A stretch of DNA of 64,000 nucleotides from Nelumbo lutea (GCA_022828595.1 JAKGHH010000005.1:54307655-54371654); one strand, 5' to 3'; shown: positions 34,482 through 44,929, counted from the stretch's first letter. A program made the numbers and translations. The notes: generated from the letters alone by a model not told the origin.

Positions 34482-35093
34482 TGATGTAACCGTTTTTGGT
34501 CACGTACCATTTTTTGTGATGTATAAATTTTTTGGCTAAGTACCTCGTTGTTTGACCCGGTGGTGACGTCTTGGTGGTGAGCTACTTGGTGACGAACTGA
34601 CTGGGGGCGGACTGCATGGTGGCAAACTGCTTGGGGGCGAGTTGCCTGGTGGCGAACTGCCTAGTGGCGAACTGCCAGGTGGCGAACTGCCTGGTGGACT
34701 CGTCACTTGACTTGCTCCTAGGCGGCCTGCAACTCAGAGGATGGTGGAGCTCCCTGGTGCAGCGCAACCCGACTACCCTTCGCGTGAGGTGATTTCCTCT
34801 CCTTTGTAGGCGGCGGGATCTGAGGGACCTGCGAGAACTGAATCAGAGGACCCGGGGGTACTTTCCCGGCGGGGACTCTCCGATGCCTAAGTTAGCATTC
34901 TGATTACAGAGAGCTTGGAGAGAAATGAGAGAGTTAGAGAGCAGGGGTTACCCTCCTTTTTTCCACCCCCTCCCCTTTGGGGGGTGAGGTCTTTATATAC
35001 CGGAGTCCTCGCGGGTTAGGTGGGTGAAAAGCCTCTAAATGGTAAGACTCGTCACATCCCGTCAGAACCGAGTTACGGTGCTGAACTCCTCGA

Positions 35094-35250
35094 GGTCGTC
35101 AGGCTGGCGCTTGTGTCAGGCGGCCAGGTCGGCGCCTGGGCCAGGTTGTCAGGGCGGCGCCTGCGTCAGTCGGCGGGTCGGTGTCTGGACCAGGTTGTCA
35201 GGTTGGCGCCTGTGTCAGTCAGTGGGTCGGTGTCTGGGCCAGGTTGTTAG
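35094..35250. repeat. About 50-bp tandem repeat, three copies, in LTR
   Basis: Units of the form CAGGTTGTCAGGYYGGCGCC followed by TGYGTCAGTCRGYGGGTCGG. The third copy ends near 35250. Confidence 0.7.
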
Positions 35251-35339
35251 GCAGGAGATCTTCCTGCGATACTTGGGGACGAACTGCTTAGTGGCGAGCT
35301 GCCTATGCAATGCCGAGTTGTCTAAGTTGCCAGGCTAAG

Positions 35340-35655
35340 GGTGAGCTGCCTGTGGCGAGCTGCCTATGGCGAGCTGCCTGTGGCTAGCTGCATGTGGCGA
35401 GCTGCCTGTGGCGAGCTGCCTATGGCGAGCTCGAGCTGCTTAGTGGCGAGCTGCCTAGGGCGAGCTGCCTGTGGCAAGTTGCCTATGGCGAGCTGCCTAT
35501 GGCGAGCTGCCTGTGGCAAGTTGCCTATGGCGAGCTGCTTATGGCGAGCTGCTTATGGCAAGCTGCCTTTGGCGAGCTGCCTGTGGCAAGCTGCTTATGG
35601 CGAGTTGCCTATGGCGAGCTGCTTATGGCGAGCTGCATATGGCGAGCTGCCTAGT
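35340..35655. repeat. 14-bp tandem array (GTGGCGAGCTGCCT), about 22 units
   Basis: A run of variants of GTGGCGAGCTGCCT / ATGGCGAGCTGCTT inside the left LTR. Because 14 is not a multiple of three, all three forward frames stay open and give a 14-residue repeat. The apparent proteins here (35341-35778 and others) are products of this array and not genes. Confidence 0.9.
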
Positions 35656-35732
35656 TGTCAAGAGGCTACACTTAGTTGGCATGAGGTGCCAGGTGTCACA
35701 ATTTCACTGGAGGGTCAAATCTGCCCTCATCA

Positions 35733-35748
35733 ATTGCCCCCCACTCCC
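35733..35748 (-). other. Polypurine tract of the LARD-like element
   Basis: The minus strand reads GGGAGTGGGGGGCAAT immediately before the LTR, identical in its first 14 bases to the tract at 48240-48255 and nearly so to 7624-7639. Confidence 0.8.
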
Positions 35749-35898
35749 GAGCTGAGAGTAACTCAGCGAAAGGAGTAGATTTCTTTTGGCCCGTAAGTCG
35801 ACGAGCTAGTAAGTGCCGATCCAATTCCTTAGTCTTCGAGACCTGCCTGTATGTGGCGAGCTGCCAATAAGGGGAGGGGGTCTCCACCAATTCAGTAG

Positions 35899-36268
35899 TG
35901 TAGCCCTTAGGCTTTGGGGCGATTTATAGTTCACTTTTGCTGATTTTGCTCCTTCTGAGGAGGCGACTGGATATTTAGCAATAGTGTGGCCCGTAGGCAT
36001 TGGGATTGACTTGTAGTCTACTCTTCTTTGACTTTTGCCCGTGCCGGGGAGGCGACCGGGTCTTAAGCAGTAATGTGGCCCGTAGGTTTTGGGAGTGACT
36101 CGTAGTCTACTCTTTTTTGACTTTGCCCGTGCCGGAGAGGCGACCGGGTCTTAAGCAGTAATGTGGCCCGTAGGCTTTGGGAGTGACTCGTAGTCTACTC
36201 TTTTTTTACTTTGCCCATGCCGGAGAGGCGACCGGGTCTTAAGCAGTAATGTGGCCCGTAGGCTTTGC
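35899..36268. repeat. 88-bp tandem repeat, about four copies, internal to the LARD-like element
   Basis: GTGGCCCGTAGG starts units at 35986, 36075, 36163 and 36251, with a diverged first unit at 35899, so the spacing is 87-89 bases. The units carry GGCGACCGGGTCTTAAGCAG. Relative to the element they lie close to the 3' LTR, where Tat-group elements are known to carry variable tandem repeats. Confidence 0.85.
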
Positions 36269-36637
36269 CTGTGAGGTGTCGAGTTATGATTGTGCTGCAT
36301 CAACTTCGTAATGCCGGTCACCCACTCCTACAAGAAGCTACTAGGAGCTCGATTCGGGGGCAGCACTACTAAATTTTGGTCGCCAGCTCACACGGGAGCC
36401 TTGGAAGGCTCGACCGGTAAGGGCGCCTATGTAGTCTGTTGGCCGTCAACTCCCGCGGAAGCCACGAAGAGCTCATCTTTGTAGGGGGGACCTTGCGGAG
36501 AGGACTGATGAGGCATTATCTGAATTGAAAGTAAGGTTGGTAGAGCTACTTAGTCTGTTAGTTCCTTGCATAGTCTTTGAATTCATAAAAAATGTAAACT
36601 ATAGTAGGATGAGAACTTAGCTTTTTGTATCGTGTTT

Positions 36638-36652
36638 CCACAGACGGCGCCA
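36638..36652 (-). other. Primer binding site of the LARD-like element
   Basis: The minus strand reads TGGCGCCGTCTGTGG two bases inside the right LTR. TGGCGCCGTCTGTGG-type sites are usual in plant Tat gypsy elements. Confidence 0.75.
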
Positions 36653-36654
36653 AT

Positions 36655-37136
36655 TGATGTAACCGTATTTGGTCACGTACCATTTTTTGTGATGTATAAA
36701 TTTTTTGGCTAAGTACCTCGTTGTTTGACCCGGTGGTGACGCCATGGTGATGAGCTACTTGGTGATGAACTGCCTGGGGGCGAACTGCCTAGTGGCGAAC
36801 TGCCTGGGGGCGAGTTGCCTAGTGGCGAACTGCCTGGTGGACTTGTCACTTGACTTGCTCCTACGCGGCTTGCAACTCAGAGGATGGTGGAGCTCCCTGG
36901 TGCAGCGCAACCCGACTACCCTTCGCGTGAGGTGATTTCCTCTCCTTTGTAGGCGGTGGGAGCTGAGGGACCTGCGAGAACTGAATCAGAGGACCCGGGG
37001 GTACTTTCCCGGTGGGGACTCTCCGATGCCTAAATTAGCATTCTGATTACAGAGAGCTTGGAGAGAAATGAGGGAGCTAGAGAACAGGGGTGCCAGGTGT
37101 CACAATTTCACTGGAGGGCCAAATCTGCCCTCATCA
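36655..37136 (-). repeat. 5' LTR of the LARD-like element, 482 bases, internally deleted
   Basis: Matches the left LTR at both ends. At about 37095-37100 it jumps from GAGAACAGGGGT to GCCAGGTGTCAC, skipping the region that holds the 50-bp and 14-bp arrays in the other LTR. GGGGT at the junction suggests deletion by short homology, or two LTR versions present before insertion. Confidence 0.85.
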
Positions 37137-38674
37137 CCTCCCTTAAACCACTGATTGCATATCCCTAAACACCTCCTTAGAATACGGCTATAAATAAATT
37201 GAATTCGGATCAGATTTAGTAAAATCCAAATCCGATCCAATTATTGAAAACCTGCATTTGAATCCAATCGGATTTGAAGACCTTGGATTCAAATTTGAAT
37301 CCTAGATGTGGATCGGATTTGGATTTAAACCAATTCCTCTTTAATTTTTTAAAATACAGAAAAATAAAATGTTAATTACATTTCATCTTTTATATATAAT
37401 AAATTAATATAAATATAACATATTCAATTTATTATTTATATAAATTTATATAACATATAATATATATATGAAAAAATATTTTTGATAATTTTAAATTATA
37501 ATTATATAAAATTTATATATTAGATTAGATGGAATCAAAGTCAAATCTGATTCAATTATTAATCAGTACCCACAGCCACCTGTTATCTGAAACATTAAGT
37601 AGACGGTACGGATACCTGGACTCTTCTGCTTTTATAGACTTTATGTAGAAGACGTATTCTGAGTCAACGTTCGGGCGTCATGGTTTGATGTATTTTACAC
37701 AAAGACCTGATAAAAAGACGAAATTTCAAATAACTGCCACCTCCTAATCTTTTAATAGCCGTTTTTATAGTTCAGTCCACACTAGACCTAAGATTTTTAT
37801 GAGCGTACTGAATCCTGCCCGTGAATTGATGTTAAATTCATGCAGTATATAGGGAGCTATTAGTAGAGTAAAATATAAAAACCTTTCTCTGAATTTCTCA
37901 CAATCATAAAAACATCATATGAAGTTTTGAAAAGTTCTGCAATTACCATCCTTTCATCATTTTTCTCAATTTATTATCAAGAAAAAGTATTATTGTCTTT
38001 TAAGTTATAACAATATCCTTACTATTTGTTAAGAAATCTTTTAATATAATCAAAATGCCAGATTTATGCTTTTAGGCTTCACTCATTCATAATGAATTTA
38101 CAAAATTAAATTAGTTTAGTCTTTAATTTGACCTATGGAATGTTTTAGTTAAAAATTAAAAGTTTATGAAATATGTTTGTAAATTTCCATTTGAATTATA
38201 TATATATACAAGGGTAAAGTGAGTATTTCCAAAAAAAATAAATGCGTTAGGCAAAAAAAAATTGAATGCATTAGGCCAATGTTTTCTGACTGAGATAATG
38301 ATGGCAGGGAGGTATTTTTCAAAACTGTAGAGAAGGTTTTTGTTAAAATAAAACTTCGGGACAAAGAGCGTTGTACCCAAAAAGGAAAAACAAAGAATTT
38401 TTTCCACGCGCTTGTGAAAATCATAAAATGAAAGGCCCAGTTTTCGTGGGCCTTTGTAGGGAACAGTGGAGTGTCCAACCCGTAGCCCATTGAGCACGCG
38501 TTGATGTGTTACTGTGTGTGAGCTCATCCCGTTCGGATGTTAAATCCTCTCACTCTTGAGTCTTGACGGGGTCATCGCATCGGTGAGCAGTGGGAAGGGT
38601 CCGTCCTTCTAATCCAAAACTCTCCACATAAACAAACGCACAAACAATTCACTCAGCCTGATATTTTCTCTAGA
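37137..38674. other. Spacer and upstream region of receptor kinase 5
   Basis: 37195-37560 is a tract rich in GATTTGGATT and GAATTCGGATC variants, like 9425-9860. The rest is AT-rich. Near the gene, TTGACG at 38563-38568 is 112 bases before the ATG. The open frames at 38156-38527 are accidental. Confidence 0.5.
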
Positions 38675-41077
38675 ATGGCGTCTGTATTTTCAGCACTCTT
38701 TCCATTTCTCTGTGTCATCACTCCAATTGCAGTAGAAGCTCAACCCAAAATAATAAGCTTGGGCTCTTTGCTTTCCCCCGCTACTCAGCCTTCTTCATGG
38801 TCATCACCTTCTGGCCGATTTGCATTTGGATTCTATCCTTTAGGTGATAATCGCTTTGTCGTTGGAGTTTGGTTGGTGGGCAAACCAGCAAATACACTTG
38901 TCTGGATGGCGAATAGAGATGACCCGCCGGTCTCGTCAAATGCTACTTTGCGCCTAACCATGAACGGTAGAGTAATTCTCTCTCCTGGAACTGAGCCAGG
39001 TGAAGGAAAAAGCATCACCTCTACATCAGTCACCAGTTCCTATGCATCCATGCTGGACTCCGGTAATTTTGTGCTTTACAGTATTTATTCCGGGGTTTTG
39101 TGGGAGAGTTTCAGTCATCCGACCAGCACCTTATTAGGAGGTCAGTTTCTATCCACGGGGAATCAATTGATTTCCAGTGTATCCGAAACAGATTGCTCAT
39201 CTGGACGGTTTCGACTCAAGCTGCAGAACCCATACGCTGTTCTTTACCCCATAAATACCCCTGACTTAGTATTTGTGGAAGGTTATTGGAACGTCATTGG
39301 ACATGGATCCAACTTGTATCTACATCTAGATAATTCTACTGGTATTCTATCTATCCGCAACGGCACCGATCACGAGTTTTGGAGATCGAAGCCCGACTTA
39401 AGCTCTCTTTCCGGTGTCAATGAGACCACTATTTTCCGCGCAACACTTGACAATGATGGAATTTTCCGGGTGTATGCTCATGGACCCAACTCGGTGTCGA
39501 CTGTGTGGGAGGCACTGAGCATGGACAAACGGTGTGAAGTCAAAGGTATTTGCGGTTTTAACAGCTACTGCAGGATGATGAACAATAAAACCGATTGCCT
39601 ATGTCTTCCTGGGTTCGATTTTGTTGACCCCAACCAGAAGTCTCTGGGCTGCCAAAGGAGCTTCACTGGTCCAGTATGCAAACACGGAGAAGGGAACATT
39701 ACGACGTCGTATAACGTTGCTTCTCTGCAAAATATATCTTGGGGATCCTCCCCTTACTTTTCCGCATATATTACAGAGGAGGAATGCCGCAAGTCCTGTT
39801 CAGAAGACTGCGTCTGTGGTGCTTCAGTGTTCAAAAATGGGTGGTGCGATAAACACCAGCTTCCTCTGAGATACGCGAGATTGAACATAGGCAGCACTGA
39901 ATTGTCCACTGCTTTCTTTAAGATTGGTACTACGAAGAGTCAAATGGAAAACAGTACCCAGCGAAGCCCAGTAAAGCCAGTGATTGTGACCGAGAACAAA
40001 ATCAGTTCATTGGTCCTTGTTGCTTTGGGTTTCTTTGGGTGCAGCTCATGTTTTGCTGTTGCCATCTCTGTTTTCTTTATTTATAGCCACCAAGTTCTAA
40101 AGAATAGATTGATGGCAGAAATGGGGAGCCTGGGTCAGAGGGATGAGTTTACGCTACGGTTGTTTTCATACAATGAGCTCCAGAAAGCAACAGAGGGGTT
40201 CAAGGAGGAATTGGGTAGGGGATCCTTTGGCGCAGTTTACAGGGGGACTCTTTCTAAAGGTAAGAAAGCGGTTGCTGTAAAGAGACTAGAGAAAGTAGTC
40301 GAAGAAGGAGAACGAGAATTTCGGGCTGAGATGAGAGCAATAGGGAAAACCCATCACCGAAACTTGCTTCGGTTGCTGGGTTACTGTGCGGAGGGTTCAA
40401 ATCGACTTCTGGTATATGAGTACATGAGCAACGGATCACTTGCTAACCTTCTCTTCAAGTCCGAGAAACGCCCCTGTTGGGATGACAGACTGAGGATTGC
40501 ATTGGATGTAGCAAAAGGGATTCTCTACCTCCATGAAGAGTGCGAGGCCCCTATCATCCATTGCGATATAAAGCCTCAGAACATACTGATGGATGGTTTT
40601 TGGACTGCTAAGATATCCGATTTTGGCCTAGCCAAGCTGCTGATGCCGGATCAGACTAGAACTTTTACCCAGGTCAGAGGGACCAGAGGGTACTTGGCTC
40701 CAGAATGGCAAAGGAACACACCCATATCAGTGAAGACTGATGTATACAGCTATGGAGTGGTGCTGTTGGAGATTGTTTGCTGCAGAAGGAACATGGATGT
40801 TACTGCATCTACACCAGACGAGATTGTTCTTTCTACTTGGGTCTATTATTGCTTTGTGACCAGACAACTGAAAAAGCTTATACGTGATGAAGATGTTGAT
40901 ATGAGGACGTTGGAGACGATGATTAAGGTGGGATTGTGGTGTATTCAAGATGAACCGGTTCTTCGCCCTTCAATGAAGGCTGTGGTTCTCATGTTGGAAG
41001 GCATCATCGAAGTACCTGTTCCTCCAACTCCTAATCCTTCGTTCTTGTCATCTGAGGACCCGTTTGGGTCGCAGTAA
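38675..41077 (+). CDS. G-type lectin receptor-like kinase 5 (RLK1/LECRK type), 800 aa, intronless
   Basis: The ATG at 38675 opens a signal peptide (1-22, ending IAVEAQ). Domains: B-lectin (about 27-150; SGRFAFGFYPLG, NTLVWMANRDDPPV, LDSGNFVLYS), EGF-like (C288 onward; CEVKGICGFNSYC), PAN-like (ECRKSCSEDCVCGASVF) and a membrane span at about 444-470. The kinase has GRGSFG 514-519, Lys536, Glu552, HCDIKPQN 629-636 with Asp631, DFG 649-651 and APEW 675-678. It is non-RD. VWMAN replaces the usual VWTAN in the lectin core. It is most like receptor kinase 2 (MAEMG juxtamembrane, LFSYNELQKAT, RGYLAPEWQRNTPI). The tail SSEDPFGSQ is slightly longer than in its paralogs. No lesion is seen. Confidence 0.95.
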   Translation: MASVFSALFPFLCVITPIAVEAQPKIISLGSLLSPATQPSSWSSPSGRFAFGFYPLGDNRFVVGVWLVGKPANTLVWMANRDDPPVSSNATLRLTMNGRVILSPGTEPGEGKSITSTSVTSSYASMLDSGNFVLYSIYSGVLWESFSHPTSTLLGGQFLSTGNQLISSVSETDCSSGRFRLKLQNPYAVLYPINTPDLVFVEGYWNVIGHGSNLYLHLDNSTGILSIRNGTDHEFWRSKPDLSSLSGVNETTIFRATLDNDGIFRVYAHGPNSVSTVWEALSMDKRCEVKGICGFNSYCRMMNNKTDCLCLPGFDFVDPNQKSLGCQRSFTGPVCKHGEGNITTSYNVASLQNISWGSSPYFSAYITEEECRKSCSEDCVCGASVFKNGWCDKHQLPLRYARLNIGSTELSTAFFKIGTTKSQMENSTQRSPVKPVIVTENKISSLVLVALGFFGCSSCFAVAISVFFIYSHQVLKNRLMAEMGSLGQRDEFTLRLFSYNELQKATEGFKEELGRGSFGAVYRGTLSKGKKAVAVKRLEKVVEEGEREFRAEMRAIGKTHHRNLLRLLGYCAEGSNRLLVYEYMSNGSLANLLFKSEKRPCWDDRLRIALDVAKGILYLHEECEAPIIHCDIKPQNILMDGFWTAKISDFGLAKLLMPDQTRTFTQVRGTRGYLAPEWQRNTPISVKTDVYSYGVVLLEIVCCRRNMDVTASTPDEIVLSTWVYYCFVTRQLKKLIRDEDVDMRTLETMIKVGLWCIQDEPVLRPSMKAVVLMLEGIIEVPVPPTPNPSFLSSEDPFGSQ

Positions 41078-42579
41078 TAGGAGTTTCCTATGAGATCAAC
41101 CGAACTGCTGCAGCACGAGAAAGCCCGGCGGTAAGTAAGTACCAAATGTTTGCAGGCCGTCGTTGAGCTGGCCGATTAGACCGTTTAACGCCAGAGAGAA
41201 CTGGTCCATTTAAACCATTGACCCAAATGGTCAAACCGGCAATTCTCCAAACAGTTGTACGGATTTAAGTTTCAAAATCACTAAATGAGTTATATTGTAA
41301 TTATTATTTATTATAATAAACGTTAGAAAATTATACATTAAAAGTTAAAACAGAGAGTAGTAAGGATGTCAATGGCCCCGGTTTGATATGGGCGTGAATC
41401 AACCGATGAAACCAAACCCAAAGCATACAACCATGAAACCTATTCACGGGCTGGGTTGGGTTTTGCATCTTTATAAACAAATAAACAAAAAATGATCACG
41501 TCAGTCCAATTTTATAATATATTAATTATATATTCTTAATAATATATTACAATATTTCATATATCATAATTAAGGTTCAAAATATTGATATGTATCAGCC
41601 CGTATAAGCCAATACATATCGTATTAGAGTCTTCCCGATATGCCTTTACAGGGGATGTTTTGAATCGACAAATGATTCTGGGGGTAGACCATCCTTAAAC
41701 CAGCCCTTCTAAACCAGATTCAAAAAAAAATAAAGAATACCGACACAGGCCAATACGCCCTACCAGCGTATCGCCCTATTTTGAACCTTGATTATAATAT
41801 ATAAAATATTATATAATACCTTTTTGTTACTAATTACATTATTACATACTGTACAATATATATTATTTATTATTAAACAATGAAATGTGAGCACACTAGT
41901 GTATTATTTCAAACAGCACTTGTGAACTTGTGATTTTGTTTTCTCCGTTAAAAACATTGGAGTGTTTACATTTTATTGAGGGGTCTCTCGATTGTTTTAT
42001 AACCAAGGTCGCAAGAAATGTGATATCTTCCGAGTTCCGAGAGGCCTAGACAAAAGCGAGGCTACTCTGAAGTCTGTTTAGTGTAAGATAGAGATTGCCA
42101 AAAAGTTTAAAATGTATATGAAAGGGAATCTGGAGCAAGAGGGGGGGACGGGAGAGAGAGAGAGAGAGAGTTGAAAGAAATAACACTGCAACAAAGAACA
42201 AAAGATGTGCTCGAACTGTTTGGTTTACCTTTGTCTTTTAGTTGTTAGGATTGAAATTTGAGAGTTAAAATTGAACCATCAGATCGGAATATAGATAACA
42301 GTAGATTAGAATATATTAATAATTAATATATACAATAACCTAATATTCTCACATATGTGGTTCTCCTCCATTCAGATATATGTCATTCTAAAGATTTAAA
42401 TAATATGGACACATGTCAAATTCTGATTAGCGGTAGTTCAAGAACAGAACCCACTAAACATGTGTCAAATTGTGATTAGTGGTAGTTCAAGAAAAGAACC
42501 TACTAACATGTAGAGTGGAGCCCACCACCATGCAGAGTTGTGAGAAGTGGTCAATCATTTCCTAAAAAAAATGAAACTA
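41078..42579. other. Spacer downstream of receptor kinase 5, with small repeats
   Basis: 41150-41240 resembles the GGTTCGAACC repeat family (ACTGGTCCATTTAAACCATTG). It is followed by AT-rich sequence, the MITE-like element at 41572-41789, a (GA)n run at about 42154-42171 and a tandem pair of about 47-50 bases at 42411-42508 (CAAATTSTGATTAGYGGTAG). No gene is seen. Confidence 0.55.
41572..41789. repeat. Short TIR element, AAGGTTCAAAATA ends
   Basis: AAGGTTCAAAATA at 41572-41584 is the exact reverse complement of TATTTTGAACCTT at 41777-41789. The 218-base body has ATACGTATC-like palindromic text (CCAATACATATCGTATTAG) and no coding capacity. It is a MITE-like element. Confidence 0.65.
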
Positions 42580-44824
42580 TTTTATTAATTACTGTTAACT
42601 ACTAAAGTAATTAGTTAATTTTAGCTATTGATTACTAATAATAATCTACTTCTAATTAATTAAGTACAGCTATTAATTACTAATTAATTATAGTTAACTA
42701 CTTCTAATTAATTAATTCCAGGTAATAATTACTAATAATAATTACTCACCGATAATAATTAATAACTTAAAATAATTTCTGCTATTACTTATTTGCTGAT
42801 AATAATTAATTAGTGATAATATTGCTCATTATTAATTCGGAAAAATAATTTCTTACAATAATTACTACTACTACTTAATTATAGATAATTTATTACTGAC
42901 AATATTGCTAATTATTAATTAATTAATGATAATTAATAATTCAGAAATAATCATTTTATACTTATATTAAGTAATACTAATTATTTTGAAAATAAATATT
43001 TAATGTTAGTTATTTATATTATAATTATTATCAGAAATTATAATTCATACATTTATATCAATAATTAATTATTTTATTATTATAAATATATATAATTCAT
43101 AATATTATATTAATTAATATATTTATATTATTATTATTATTTTTATAAATAATTATAGTTAATTATTACTAATGTTAATGTGATAATTATTACTTCCGAA
43201 TGTCAATTAATAAGTATTTTAATAATGCTAATTATTAATTAGGATATAATCACTTTTTATTGATATTAAATTCATATTAATTATTTTATAAATATATAAT
43301 TAGTGTTACTTATTTATAACTAATACTATTATTATTCTCCAATAAATATTTCATTTAGTGAAAGTTAAATTATAAAACTTTCAATTGTTCAATATTGTTA
43401 AAATTAAAGAATCATAAAAGCAAATATTATTTTATGAGTTAACTAAAAATCGTAACTATAAAAAATTAATTACTTAATAAAAATAAAAAATAAAATAATA
43501 ATAATAATAATTTAATATTACTGATTTCAAAATCAATACACACATAATAATAATATATTATTAGTTAATAATAACAATAATAATATGCTTATTATTATTA
43601 CCGATTTCATAATTATTAATCTATTAATAATACTGATTATTATTAAAAATGAATAGAAAAATTTAATTTTTTAAAATTATATTCTGAAATGACCCATTTT
43701 AATTTGGACAGATAATTAATTATTAATTTTAATTTCTTAAAATTATTTTTACTGAATAATTTTAATTACTTTTTTATTAACGACCTTATTTTTGAAGAAT
43801 TGGTTTTTTAGGTTCAATTTTTTTTGCAAAAATACAAATAATTTTTCTTTTGCAATGCTAACCATTTTATTTTTATCTTATTGAGTTTTCCAAAAGATAA
43901 AAAAATAAAATAATGATATGTACCTATTTTTATCAAATAATGTATTTATCAAGTTGTTGTCATTGATGATGATGACGACAATGAGTCAACTTTTTGGAAG
44001 AGAGGGCGTACTAATAATAATTAATGACTTCTAATTAATTAATTTCAACTATTAATTACTAATAATAATTAATTACTGATAATAATTTCTTATAATAATT
44101 ATTGCTACTACTTAATTACCGATATTAACTAACTACTAATAATATTTTTCATTATTAATTCAGAATGATAATTAATAATGATTTTCATAATGGTAATTAA
44201 TAGTTCAAAAATAATCATTTTATATTTATCTTAACTCATATTAATTATTTTGAAAATAAATATTTAATGTTAACTATTTATATAAGAATTATTATAAAAA
44301 TTATAATTCATACATTTATATGAAATAATTAATTATATTGTTATTATCATTAATTAAATTAATACTTATATTAATTAATATAATTATATTATTATTATCA
44401 ATAATTATAATTAATTATTACTAATAACAATGATTTTTGATAAAAATTAATTACTGATTATAATTACTTACTGATAATTAATTCCTTAATTATAACAATG
44501 ATAATTATTACTTCTGAATGCTAATTAATTGATGATAATTAATAAGTATTTTAATAATGTTTTTTATTAATTGGGATATAATCATTTTATATTTATATTA
44601 ATTCATTGTAATTATTTTATAAATATATAATTAGTGTTACTTATTTATATTATTATTATGTAATTATAATTGATACTATTATTATTATTATGCAATAAAT
44701 ATTGCATTTAGTGGAAGTTAAATTATAAACTTTCAATTATTCCTTATTGTTAAACTAAAGAATTATAAAAACAATTATTATTTCAGGAATTAACTAAAAA
44801 TCATAATTATAACAAATTAATTAC

Positions 44825-44857
<33 letters not shown>

Positions 44858-44870
44858 TTCAATTACTTTA
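42580..44870. repeat. Very AT-rich direct duplication, period about 1.3 kb
   Basis: The segment 42630-43510 recurs at about 44010-44860 in the same orientation. Examples are AAAATAAATATTTAATGTTA at 42990 and 44251, and AATATATAATTAGTGTTACT at 43293 and 44622. The text is almost wholly A and T, with TAATTAAT and AATAATAAT phrases. It ends with a (TAA)n run at 44826-44852. No gene is present. It could be a diverged tandem satellite or a duplicated AT-rich element. Confidence 0.7.
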
Positions 44871-44929
44871 TTTTTATGTTTTTAAATAAAATAAACAACA
44901 AAAAAAATAATGGTTGACATTATAAAGAA

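Larger units (their letters stand above)
34482..35732 (-). repeat. 3' LTR of the LARD-like element, 1251 bases, with tandem repeats
   Basis: Contains three separate tandem arrays: about 15-18-bp GGTGGCGAACTGCCT units (34560-34705), about 50-bp GGCGCCTGTGTCAG units (35094-35250) and the 14-bp array at 35340-35655. A TATA-like GTATATAAAG on the minus strand lies at about 34991-35000. Its outer parts match the 36655 LTR. Confidence 0.85.
34482..37136 (-). mobile_element. Non-autonomous Tat-type LTR element (LARD-like) with unequal LTRs
   Basis: Perfect 5-bp target duplication CCTCC (34477-34481 and 37137-37141). LTRs run 34482-35732 and 36655-37136. Both start TGATGTAACCGT and end CCCTCATCA on the + strand. 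The internal part is only 922 bases and has no gag or pol. On the minus strand a TGGCGCCGTCTG-type primer binding site follows the right LTR and a GGGAGTGGGGGG polypurine tract precedes the left one. Orientation is therefore minus and the lineage Tat-like. The right LTR lacks about 770 bases present in the left one. Confidence 0.9.

Noticed and set aside
34582..34767. Minus-strand frame with QFATRQFATRQ repeats
   Set aside because: It comes from the 15-18-bp repeats of the same LTR and is not a protein gene.
35341..35778. 145-codon and overlapping open frames with MASCLWRAAYGEL-type repeats
   Set aside because: They are translations of a 14-bp tandem array inside an LTR, open in three frames for arithmetic reasons, and have no domain.
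38156..38527. Minus-strand frames of 108-123 codons upstream of receptor kinase 5
   Set aside because: AT-rich, Phe/Tyr/Ile-rich text with no domain, lying in the promoter region and overlapping each other in two frames.
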